Source: Bacteroidota bacterium (GTDB lineage: Bacteria; Bacteroidota; Ignavibacteria; UBA10030). From it: a stretch of DNA of 6,315 nt. The translations under genes were made by a program, and so were the position numbers. The stretch covers positions 6,006 to 12,320 of the forward strand of contig DMMN01000060.1 in the NCBI GenBank assembly GCA_003453835.1, given 5' to 3'. Shown here in pieces: positions 1 to 6,142 of the stretch (within the stretch, counting starts at the first letter, position 1; each line of letters starts with the position of its first letter). Below the pieces are notes generated by a model. It did no database searches. It had not been told where the DNA came from and saw only the letters and a list, made by a program, of their open reading frames with translations.

Positions 1-113
1 CCTAAAGATATGTCGAGGCATGCTGAAAGTCAAGCCCGCCTCGAAATATTGTTTCGGGATCGATAACCTCCATGGTGTTTGCAGGGACGGGCAGCGGACT
101 GATGTTGTGATTC
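1..113 (+). other. Leader region; possible 3' end of an upstream gene
   Basis: This stretch holds no complete gene that I can support. Reading from base 1 on the + strand gives 21 codons (beginning PKDMSRHAES) and a TAA stop at 64-66, which could be the C-terminus of a gene that begins left of the window. It is too short to identify or to separate from chance. The frame of the downstream kinase is also open from position 20, but its 50 extra codons resemble no part of a response regulator and precede a possible promoter, so I treat them as non-coding. Confidence 0.25.
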
Positions 114-142
114 TTGTTTCTCACCCAACTTTCTGTTATTCT
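114..142 (+). promoter_or_regulatory. Possible sigma70-like promoter for the REC-kinase gene
   Basis: A -35-like TTGTTT at 114-119 and a -10-like TATTCT at 137-142 are separated by 17 nt. A TG dinucleotide one base before the -10 gives an extended -10 form. Transcription would begin near 149, about 20 nt before the ATG at 170. This fits the short form of the kinase and argues against the upstream in-frame ATG at 20. The match is only partial (three of six bases at -35, four of six at -10), so this is a prediction. Confidence 0.35.
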
Positions 143-169
143 TTGCCCATCAAAAAAGTCCTGCCAAAT

Positions 170-1270
170 ATGCCAAAGATCCTCATCATTGAAGATGATA
201 CCGACGTTCGAGAGTTGCTTGTTACTTCTCTTGAAGGCGAGGGATTCGAAACTCTCCAAGCCGAGAACGGGGTCGTGGGAGTTCAGATGGCATCTACGAG
301 AGCCCCTGATCTCATTCTTTGCGATCTCAGAATGCCCGAACTCGATGGCTACGGTACGCTCGCCGAACTCCGCAAGCAGCAAGAGACGTCTGCCATTCCG
401 TTTATCTTTCTAACCGGAATGACCGACCGGAAGAACGTTCGACAGGGAATGGAACTGGGTGCGGATGACTACCTTGAGAAACCGATCACAGTTCCGGAAC
501 TGGTCGCTGCAATCAACACTCGGTTGCAGAAGAGGATCATGCTGACCCAGCAGGCGGACAAGCGGCTCGAGGAGTTGCGTGCAAGCATTTCCCTGTCGCT
601 TCCCCACGAGATCCGAACACCGCTGAGCGGGATCATGGGATTCGCAGAAGTCTTGCGCGACGATTGCTCTAATCTCAAGCCCTCCGAAATCACCGAGATG
701 GCGGCGATGATCCTGAAGTCCGCCACACGCCTCGGCCAACTGATGGAGAACTTCCTCTCCTATGCGCAGCTCCGGGTGTATGCGGCTGACCCACAGTATT
801 CCGGAGTATTTCGAAACGCGCATTCAGTCATGATGGATTTTCATATCGAAGAAGTGGTCCGGAAGAAGGTGAAGGAAGCAGACCGGCTAGAGGATCTGGC
901 TCTCTCGCTAAAAGGGGGTGAGGTTGCGATCTCCAACCAGCATATGAGGAGAGCGGTGGAAGAACTCGTTGACAATGCGCTGAAGTACTCGAAGAAGGGG
1001 ACCCCGGTGGAGGTGACGACGAAGCAGAAGGGGGTGCGGCATGTTTTGACCGTTTCCGACAGGGGTGTCGGGATGAGAAGAGATCAGATTGCAGAGATCG
1101 GCGCGTACACACAGTTCGACCGGAAGAACCGCGAACATCCCGGAACGGGACTGGGTCTTGCGATCATCAAGCAGCTCGTGGAGCTGTACGGTGGATCATT
1201 GCTGATCGAAAGCGAGATCGGGAAGGGAACCACGATGCGCATTGAGCTTCCAAAGCCAAGCGCAACGTAG
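170..1270 (+). CDS. Response regulator-histidine kinase fusion (REC-HisKA-HATPase), soluble
   Basis: This 366-residue two-component protein has its receiver domain first and its kinase second. The REC domain (about 3-122) shows the acidic cluster E8-D9-D10, phosphoacceptor D52 in CDLRMP, T82 and K104. A short helical linker leads to the dimerisation/phosphoacceptor box LSLPHEIRTPLSGI with H146. The ATPase domain has an N-box with N269 (ELVDNALKY), a G1 box with D297 (DRGVGM) and a G2 box GTGLGLAI at 325-332. All catalytic residues are present. I see no transmembrane segment, PAS/GAF sensor or DNA-binding output, so it is probably cytosolic, with the REC domain taking input from another kinase and tuning this one. 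I chose the ATG at 170 because the REC fold starts there (MPKILIIEDD); the longer form from 20 adds 50 unrelated residues. The Shine-Dalgarno match is weak. It converges on the LolA-like gene with a 29-nt gap and no clear terminator. Its target is unknown. Confidence 0.93.
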   Translation: MPKILIIEDDTDVRELLVTSLEGEGFETLQAENGVVGVQMASTRAPDLILCDLRMPELDGYGTLAELRKQQETSAIPFIFLTGMTDRKNVRQGMELGADDYLEKPITVPELVAAINTRLQKRIMLTQQADKRLEELRASISLSLPHEIRTPLSGIMGFAEVLRDDCSNLKPSEITEMAAMILKSATRLGQLMENFLSYAQLRVYAADPQYSGVFRNAHSVMMDFHIEEVVRKKVKEADRLEDLALSLKGGEVAISNQHMRRAVEELVDNALKYSKKGTPVEVTTKQKGVRHVLTVSDRGVGMRRDQIAEIGAYTQFDRKNREHPGTGLGLAIIKQLVELYGGSLLIESEIGKGTTMRIELPKPSAT

Positions 1271-1299
1271 GAGCCGCCGTCTGCCGATCAGCGTCCCTT

Positions 1300-2040
1300 C
1301 TATTTTTCCTTTCCTGCCCGTTCCCGCTGTTGAAACACTTCATCACTCAATCCTACGTTTACTTTGTAGTTCGAGTACGTGACGGTAATGCTGCCGCTGC
1401 GCGGAGGGCGTTGCACCCCCTCCCACTGTGTCGGAGGTGTAGCCGGCGGTTCGATCCGTTTTTCGGTTGTGTCACGTCCCGCGACGTCAAATGAGGCCTT
1501 CAGCGTCCTCGGAAGCCAGTACTTCCCCTCCTGCAACGCTTGCGTGATCGTCACGGTCAGGACTCTCCCCTGGTACGGAATCGTCTCCATCTTGACGATC
1601 GTCCAATTCGAGCCATCGACCCAAACGTACAACTGTCGCAGCCTTGATTTCGATTCCATTGCGGCGAGTTGGAGCTTGTAGACTTTCTTCTCCTCGGCGA
1701 CTTCCGATTCCTGGACTGTTGCGACGTAGCTCTCGCGGAGAACCGTCGGATCGAGCATCATGCCCTCCCGAGGAAGCATGGCAAAGCTTGTCGATTCAAA
1801 GTGAATCTTGTTGGGCCGCTTGTAGTACATCGTCGCCTGCATCTTTGGAATGCGCATGCGCTCCATGTTTACGTCGGCCTGCACTTCCACCGTGTAGTCT
1901 CTTACTACTTCCACGGTTTGCTCCACTTTGCGAAGGATCTCGACTCCCGATAGTGCATGTTGTTGAGCCAAGGCGTGCGCGCCAGCCTCTACGGAAGCCA
2001 CGGCCAGTACAAGAACGAACCATTTGTTTCGGTTCGGCAT
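1300..2040 (-). CDS. LolA-like periplasmic protein (outer membrane lipoprotein-sorting family)
   Basis: This protein of 246 residues has a classic signal peptide: basic start (MPNRNK), hydrophobic core at about 7-17, and an AxA-type cleavage site after A25 (AHALA). The mature part looks like the LolA/LolB/RseB half-barrel fold, with an initial helix (ILRKVEQTVEVV), then alternating strands including YTVEVQADVNME, MYYKRPNKIHFES (71-83) and YVWVDGSNWTIVKMET (138-153). Such proteins bind lipid or lipoprotein acyl chains in the periplasm. There is no lipobox, so it should be soluble. A proline-rich stretch at about 197-214 precedes the last strands. The ATG at 2040 is preferred over the in-frame ATG at 2193, because the latter lies inside the upstream transporter gene and would bury the signal peptide. 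It is the last gene of the - strand unit, 11 nt after the transporter stop and probably coupled to it. The assignment rests on pattern, not a decisive motif; a RseB-like or DUF4292-like protein is possible. Confidence 0.75.
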   Translation of the reverse strand: MPNRNKWFVLVLAVASVEAGAHALAQQHALSGVEILRKVEQTVEVVRDYTVEVQADVNMERMRIPKMQATMYYKRPNKIHFESTSFAMLPREGMMLDPTVLRESYVATVQESEVAEEKKVYKLQLAAMESKSRLRQLYVWVDGSNWTIVKMETIPYQGRVLTVTITQALQEGKYWLPRTLKASFDVAGRDTTEKRIEPPATPPTQWEGVQRPPRSGSITVTYSNYKVNVGLSDEVFQQRERAGKEK

Positions 2041-2047
2041 AAGTCGA

Positions 2048-2053
2048 TCCCCT
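2048..2053 (-). promoter_or_regulatory. Ribosome binding site overlapping the upstream stop codon
   Basis: On the - strand AGGGGA lies 7 nt before the ATG at 2040, and its first two bases are the last two of the TAG stop (2052-2054) of the transporter gene. This site decides the start of the LolA-like gene and suggests translational coupling between the two. Confidence 0.7.
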
Positions 2054-3323
2054 ATGCGTCGCGAGGTTTCAGCTTTGCCACAACCACGTTGTAGCCCCAC
2101 ATGAGCAGCGTCGCCAGGACGCCGATCCCAAACAAGATGAACCAGATCGTGTCCGGGTTTCCCGCTTCCCTGGCGTAGGTCGTGTAGATCCATCCACCAA
2201 ACGTCCCGCCCACTGCCCAGGCGATCGCGATCGGCAGGAAGGCGTACCCCTGGAACAAGCCCTGCTGGCCTTTGGGCGCGAGATCGGAGATGTATTCATA
2301 GTATCTTGGAGCCTGCGTCATCTCGCCAATGGAAAACGCAACGATACCGGCAACGATCATCCAGATCGACGGCGAGAGCGCAATGAGCAGCCACGAGCAA
2401 CTTGAAACCGCAAATCCCGCGACAATTGCCGTCTGGGGAGACACGTTCTTCGTCAAACGGTTGATGACAAGTTGAAGAGTGATGATCCCCCACGCTCCGG
2501 CAGATTGAATGATTTCAAACGGCGCATCGCTCGAGATGTAGTCGGTCACGTAGTACGGGACAATGATGAAGATCTGCCAGAACATGATCCAGAAGAGGGA
2601 GAAGATGAGAAGGAACACCATGAACCTTCCGTTTCGAAGAACCACGACGAGATTCTTCAGCTTCTCGCCAAGCGATGCGGTCTCCGTCCCGGCCTCGTCT
2701 TTCACCTCTTTGTAGAACGAAATATTCACGAAGAACATCAATGTACAACTGAGTGCCGAGACGAGATACACAAACTCGATCCCGACGCTGTCCCTCACAA
2801 AGTAGGCGATCGCCGGACCTGCCGCCGCGCCGATATTGACGAGCCAATAGTAAATCGCGTAGCCGAGCGATTTCGTGTCGGCCCTGGTGGTCACAGCAAC
2901 CGTCCCGAGCACCGCCGGCTTGATGAAGGAACCGCCGAAGGCAGTGAACACCAGGATGACGACGAGGGTCCAGTAGAGCGGCAATCCGTCATAGATGCCG
3001 GCGAAGGCCTGCATTCCGGTCGATCCGATCAGAAAGTAGCCGATCGCGAGGATCAGAAAAGCAAGCGAGAACGCCCTGCGGAAACCGAACTTGTCCGCGA
3101 GCGTGCCCCCCAGGATCGGCAATGCGTAAATCAACCCTCCAAAGATCGAAGAGAGCTGACCGGATTCGATTTCCGTGAAGTGCAGATGGTCGCGGAGGAA
3201 AATGCTCAAGACGGTGGCTTGACCATAGTACGCCAGCCGCTCAAACAACTCCATGCCGTTGGCGATCCAGAAGGTGGGATGAAATCCCTCGCGTAGCTTG
3301 TTCATTCCTTCAGCAATGTTCAC
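2052..3323 (-). CDS. POT-like MFS transporter (proton-coupled oligopeptide transporter family)
   Basis: This inner-membrane carrier of 423 residues has about 12 hydrophobic segments. Several marks of the POT/PTR peptide transporters are visible: the ExxER motif in TM1 (E25, E28, R29 in ELFERLAYYG), the loop 2-3 MFS motif GGTLADKFGFRR (72-83), K135 in GGSFIKPAV, an FYxxINxG equivalent YYWLVNIG (158-165), a TM7 FWQ (248-250), and E334 in SIGEMTQAP followed by LAPKG. In known POTs the ExxER motif and lysine serve proton coupling and the late glutamate helps bind the peptide termini, so di- or tripeptide uptake is the best guess. The substrate is not proven, and the protein is shorter than many bacterial POTs, which often have 14 helices. 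The start codon is GTG, supported by a strong AAAGGAG site 5 nt upstream; the ATG at 3305 has a worse-placed site. It lies 36 nt after the ABC permease and 11 nt before the LolA-like gene. Confidence 0.85.
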   Translation of the reverse strand: MNIAEGMNKLREGFHPTFWIANGMELFERLAYYGQATVLSIFLRDHLHFTEIESGQLSSIFGGLIYALPILGGTLADKFGFRRAFSLAFLILAIGYFLIGSTGMQAFAGIYDGLPLYWTLVVILVFTAFGGSFIKPAVLGTVAVTTRADTKSLGYAIYYWLVNIGAAAGPAIAYFVRDSVGIEFVYLVSALSCTLMFFVNISFYKEVKDEAGTETASLGEKLKNLVVVLRNGRFMVFLLIFSLFWIMFWQIFIIVPYYVTDYISSDAPFEIIQSAGAWGIITLQLVINRLTKNVSPQTAIVAGFAVSSCSWLLIALSPSIWMIVAGIVAFSIGEMTQAPRYYEYISDLAPKGQQGLFQGYAFLPIAIAWAVGGTFGGWIYTTYAREAGNPDTIWFILFGIGVLATLLMWGYNVVVAKLKPRDA

Positions 3324-3328
3324 AGTTG

Positions 3329-3335
3329 CTCCTTT
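3329..3335 (-). promoter_or_regulatory. Strong ribosome binding site fixing a GTG start
   Basis: AAAGGAG on the - strand sits 5 nt before the GTG at 3323. It decides in favour of this start for the POT-like transporter over the in-frame ATG six codons later. Confidence 0.75.
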
Positions 3336-3359
3336 CGACGATGGGGGAAAAGGACGACT

Positions 3360-4196
3360 TCATGAGAGAATGTCTTTCTTCAAGAACACGAGCCAGGCGG
3401 CAAGCACCAACCCGAGCGAATAGGCACCGAGCACCGACGCAGACTTGACAACTTCCAGCCAGGGAACCGGATCATGAAAAACCAACTGCCAGATGTTCGT
3501 GTAGTGCGTAAAGAGATAGGGTCGAATGATCTCAAACAGTTCCACCGGTATCACCATGATCACGGTGAAGATGATGATGACCCCCATCGTGCCGACGATC
3601 GGGCCGATCGCATTCTCGACGAAGGAGGAGAAAAAGAACGCGAGCGATGCAATCGTCAGCATCATCCAGGCCGCAAGAAGATACGCGAGAACGAACCGCC
3701 ACGCAACATCGGACTCCGGGATCACCAGGATGCCTCGCGTCAAGACAATCAAGTCGCCTCGACCAAGCAGAGGGAGCGCCAAACCAACGCTGAGCGCTGC
3801 CAAAAAGAGAATAAAGATGAGGGTATAGAGCAGCGTTGAAACATACTTCGAGAGGAGAATCTTCGACCGCGACACGGGCCGAATCAGGATGAGGCGATAG
3901 GTTCCCGCCGTCGCTTCTCCCGCCAGCATATCGCCTGCGACGAAGGAGATGAGCAAGGGAATATGAACCCATAAGCTGTTCATCATGTTGTACGAGACCA
4001 GCCAGCCATTGAATAGGTTGCCCACGAAGAAGAAATCCTGCTGAAGCGAGCGCATGGAGAGCTGCAGGAATCTACCTCCCTCGAGCTTCATCGCGATTTC
4101 GATGAGCGGAACGATGAGAAGCACGATCGCGAACCCGATATACGTCCGCTTTTTCAGAAAGGTCTTGATGAGCTCGTAGTAAATCAGACGTCCCAT
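3360..4196 (-). CDS. ABC-2 type exporter permease
   Basis: This 278-residue integral membrane protein would form the transmembrane part of an exporter with the ATPase encoded just upstream. About six hydrophobic segments are visible, near residues 20-36, 75-91, 119-142, 168-190, 197-217 and 249-272. Between the second and third lies the conserved cytoplasmic stretch of ABC-2 permeases, GEATAGTYRLILIRPVSR (93-110) followed by SKILLSKY. This matches the family pattern GE-x-GT-x-L-P-x-SR-x-K. The N-terminal amphipathic start (LIYYELIKTFLKKRTY) is also typical. Such permeases export antibiotics, lipids, sodium or unknown substrates; nothing here fixes the substrate. The ATG at 4196 is the only standard start in frame, since the frame closes at 4248 with no other candidate between. 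Its Shine-Dalgarno is poor: the nearest AGGGGG is 15 nt away, so translation may be weak or depend on the upstream gene. Confidence 0.9.
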   Translation of the reverse strand: MGRLIYYELIKTFLKKRTYIGFAIVLLIVPLIEIAMKLEGGRFLQLSMRSLQQDFFFVGNLFNGWLVSYNMMNSLWVHIPLLISFVAGDMLAGEATAGTYRLILIRPVSRSKILLSKYVSTLLYTLIFILFLAALSVGLALPLLGRGDLIVLTRGILVIPESDVAWRFVLAYLLAAWMMLTIASLAFFFSSFVENAIGPIVGTMGVIIIFTVIMVIPVELFEIIRPYLFTHYTNIWQLVFHDPVPWLEVVKSASVLGAYSLGLVLAAWLVFLKKDILS

Positions 4197-4307
4197 GGCA
4201 GTCCGGATGTTCCCCCTAAGATCATGAAAGCTGTGGAATGAATGGGATCAGTGCACTCGCCTCCCCCATCCTCGAAGTTCTTGGAACAGTTGACTTGAAC
4301 AGAACGA
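4197..4307 (-). other. 111-nt gap inside the exporter unit
   Basis: This spacer separates the ATPase stop from the permease start. I find no gene, no convincing terminator (no hairpin followed by a T-tract) and no clear promoter on the - strand. It contains a small palindrome, GTTC-TTG-GAAC, at about 4278-4288 and repeated GAAC words near 4285-4304, too short to name. The gap is longer than the others in the unit, so a separate promoter for the permease cannot be ruled out. Confidence 0.4.
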
Positions 4308-5249
4308 TCACCGCTTCGATTGCTGTTCGGTGATGGAGAGGAAAAAATCCTCCAATGATCGCCGTGGGATCAAGGCCTCGACGGAAATCCCTCCACGCAC
4401 GAGTATTTTGTTCAGCGCAGGAATATCCGCAAAACCCATCGTCACGTGGAAGGCATCGTTTTTCTCAACCGTTTTCTTGACGAGTTTTTGCCTGCTCAGA
4501 AGGGAGCGAAGCTTTGCAACCGGTCTTCCTTTAATAACGACATACTTCTCGCCTTCGTCGAGGAGCTTCGTCACTTCTCCCTGCGACGCCAACTCGCCAT
4601 TGTTGATGATCGCCATGCGATTAGCAACCATCTCCACTTCGCCCAGCAAATGCGAGGAGAGGAAAATCGTCTTCTTCTGATCATGCGCGAGGTGGAGAAT
4701 CAAGTCTCGGACCTCCTTCATTCCTTGCGGATCAAGGCCGTTCGTGGGCTCATCGAGAATGACGAGCTCGGGATGCGAGAGAAGCGCCTGTGCGATGCCG
4801 AGACGTTGTTTCATCCCATGGGAGTATGTCTTTACCTTGTCGAACGCTCGTTGTTCCAGACCGACCAGCTCGAGCACCTCGAAGATGCGCTTGCTGGTCG
4901 AACCGCCGTTCAGCGCGCCGACGATTTCAAGGTTTTTGTGTGCCGAGAGGTACAAATAGAAATCCGGCTTTTCGACGATTCCTCCGATGGATCGCAACGC
5001 TTTCTGACGCTCCCGCCTCAGAGAATGCCCGAAGAGGAAGACGTCCCCTTCCGTCGGATCGATGAGGGAGAGAAGCATGCGGATGGTCGTGCTCTTGCCG
5101 GCGCCGTTGGGACCAAGGAAGCCGAATACATCGCCACGACGGACCTCGAGGCTAAGGTTTCGGACAGCCCATCGCTGGCGCGTCGGATTCAATCGCGCCC
5201 GGAACAACTTGCCAAGAGTGTGCGTCTGGAGGATGGGTTCGCCGGCCAA
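4308..5249 (-). CDS. ABC transporter ATP-binding protein, BcrA/NatA type
   Basis: This cytosolic ATPase of 313 residues would power the ABC-2 permease encoded next. Walker A is GPNGAGKST (46-54), the signature is SHGMKQ (143-148) in place of LSGGQ, Walker B is LVILDE (162-167), the D-loop is NGLDP (170-174) and the H-loop histidine is H200. The Q-loop position reads IVEKP with E93 instead of glutamine, followed by FYLYLSAHKNLEI; this form is known from the bacitracin/lantibiotic exporter (BcrA) subfamily. After the nucleotide-binding domain (about 6-225) comes a C-terminal extension of some 85 residues, also usual in that group. No ATG exists before the conserved domain, so the start is probably the TTG at 5249, with a weak GGAAG 3 nt upstream. 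A CTG at 5276 is a less likely alternative, and the frame is closed at 5301-5303. It is the first gene after the promoter at 5303-5331. Substrate unknown; drug, peptide or lipid export are all possible. Confidence 0.92.
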   Translation of the reverse strand: MAGEPILQTHTLGKLFRARLNPTRQRWAVRNLSLEVRRGDVFGFLGPNGAGKSTTIRMLLSLIDPTEGDVFLFGHSLRRERQKALRSIGGIVEKPDFYLYLSAHKNLEIVGALNGGSTSKRIFEVLELVGLEQRAFDKVKTYSHGMKQRLGIAQALLSHPELVILDEPTNGLDPQGMKEVRDLILHLAHDQKKTIFLSSHLLGEVEMVANRMAIINNGELASQGEVTKLLDEGEKYVVIKGRPVAKLRSLLSRQKLVKKTVEKNDAFHVTMGFADIPALNKILVRGGISVEALIPRRSLEDFFLSITEQQSKR

Positions 5250-5302
5250 GAGCTTCCGCGTATCGAGAGAAAACAGGTGAGCTGCCGTGATAAATCGGCG
5301 TC

Positions 5303-5331
5303 AATGTAGGACTAATTTAACGGAATTTCAA
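5303..5331 (-). promoter_or_regulatory. Sigma70-like promoter of the exporter unit
   Basis: On the - strand TTGAAA (5326-5331, five of six consensus bases) is followed after exactly 17 nt by TACATT (5303-5308, four of six). The spacer is AT-rich. Transcription would start near 5296, giving a leader of about 47 nt before the TTG at 5249. It lies just downstream of the terminator of the preceding unit, which is where a promoter is expected. Predicted from sequence only. Confidence 0.5.
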
Positions 5332-5352
5332 CCGAGGTCCTGAACGGGGGTA

Positions 5353-5390
5353 CAAAAGAAAACTCTCCGGGCTGGATCCCAAAGAGTCTT
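5353..5390 (-). terminator. Rho-independent terminator after the FecR-like gene
   Basis: Read on the - strand, ACTCTTTGGG (5378-5387) pairs with CCCGGAGAGT (5362-5371) around a 6-nt loop, giving a 10-bp stem with two G-U pairs. Three weaker pairs could extend the base of the stem. The T-rich tract TTTTCTTTT follows directly (5354-5362, sharing its first base with the stem). It lies about 30 nt past the stop codon of the FecR-like gene and before the exporter promoter, so it should separate the two transcription units. Confidence 0.82.
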
Positions 5391-5419
5391 TCCAAAACGT
5401 GACGAGTCTGATGTCGAGG

Positions 5420-6109
5420 TTATTTCGTCTGCTTCAGTCGATCGATTGACGTCCGAACCTTTTTCAGTTGGTGGGCCGTCAGATCTTCTTTCGCCAGAAG
5501 CGAGTATTCCGTGACGGCCTGAGTGTTGAGCCTGAGCTTTTCAAACGCAGAAGCGACCATCAGACGTGCATCATAGTTCGATCGCAGCTCGGGATATTTT
5601 CGAAGGGTCTCCTTGGACTTGAGGATCGACGTCGCATAGAATGCATTGTCATACAGCACCTTCGCGCCATGCAATTGCATCTGTCCAACCGCTTTCGTCG
5701 TGGCGGCTTCATTCTCTTCCTTCCCCTTCCCGGTCCCGTGCAGTACCGTGGCAGACGGAATCATGATCTCATCCTTCTCACGAGGGGGCACCGCGAGGAC
5801 ATTCTCCATTGCGAGTTTCAAAAGGAATTCCTCCTGTGTCAGTTCGCGAACATCGGAGATGTCGATGATGGTCATTTCCGGAACCGTCAACCGCTTCTTC
5901 TCCGACTCGATGGCTGCAGTGGAACTCTTTCCGGTCCGCATGCTATCCTCGGGTTTCAACACGTCGCCGACCTTCACGCGTTTCCATTCATCTGTGACGC
6001 CGTGACGCACCTCGACTGTACCCTTGATTCCCCGGATGGTGAAGTCGTTCCCCAGAAGCGGAAGCGTGCAGAGACCCGACAAGAAAAGAACTATTGCTCG
6101 TGAGCGCAT
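5420..6109 (-). CDS. Secreted FecR-like domain protein with TPR-like C-terminal region
   Basis: This is a 229-residue protein with an N-terminal signal sequence (MRSRAIVLFLSGLCTLPLLG). The single cysteine, C14, has leucine before it and does not form a lipobox, so I expect a soluble periplasmic protein or one held by an uncleaved anchor. Residues about 24-88 look like a FecR domain: IKGTVEVRHG, then WKRVKVGDVLKPEDSMRTGKSS, then a strand and VPEMTIIDIS. Residues about 140-229 are predicted helical and read like degenerate TPR hairpins (AFEKLRLNTQAVTEYSLLAKE). In classic FecR proteins the N-terminus is cytoplasmic and binds a sigma factor; here that part is missing, so it is not an anti-sigma factor of that type. 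A structural or scaffold role in the envelope is possible but unproven. The start is supported by AAAGGG 7 nt upstream of the ATG. It follows the edge gene by 33 nt and ends in a strong terminator. Confidence 0.82.
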   Translation of the reverse strand: MRSRAIVLFLSGLCTLPLLGNDFTIRGIKGTVEVRHGVTDEWKRVKVGDVLKPEDSMRTGKSSTAAIESEKKRLTVPEMTIIDISDVRELTQEEFLLKLAMENVLAVPPREKDEIMIPSATVLHGTGKGKEENEAATTKAVGQMQLHGAKVLYDNAFYATSILKSKETLRKYPELRSNYDARLMVASAFEKLRLNTQAVTEYSLLAKEDLTAHQLKKVRTSIDRLKQTK

Positions 6110-6142
6110 GTTTTTGCCCTTTCACTCCGTGACTCGTTGGAA

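Noticed and set aside
20..169. N-terminal extension of the REC-kinase from the upstream ATG
   Set aside because: The 50 residues match no domain, the REC fold begins exactly at the ATG at 170, and a possible promoter lies within the extension.
2..382. A 126-codon open frame on the - strand overlapping the start of the kinase gene
   Set aside because: More than half lies antisense to the intact REC domain, and no ribosome site or known domain supports it.
1271..1299. Possible bidirectional terminator between the convergent kinase and LolA-like genes
   Set aside because: I could find no stable hairpin next to a T-tract in either direction; only a T-rich run at about 1301-1312 is present.
2041..2193. 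N-terminal extension of the LolA-like protein
   Set aside because: It would overlap the transporter's conserved 3' end and hide a well-formed signal peptide that starts at 2040.
2472..3296. A 274-codon open frame on the + strand
   Set aside because: It lies antisense to the POT-like transporter and translates to a highly charged, low-hydrophobicity peptide (rich in D, E, R, H), as expected for the complement of membrane-protein codons.
4278..4304. Inverted and direct GAAC/GTTC repeats as an operator or terminator
   Set aside because: The arms are only 4-5 bp, the longer pairing fails inside, and no T-tract follows.
4446..5309. A 287-codon open frame on the + strand
   Set aside because: It is fully antisense to the ABC ATPase, which has every catalytic motif, and its translation has no recognisable domain.
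5468..6103. A 211-codon open frame on the + strand
   Set aside because: It is antisense to the FecR-like gene, which has a signal peptide, domain pattern, ribosome site and terminator.
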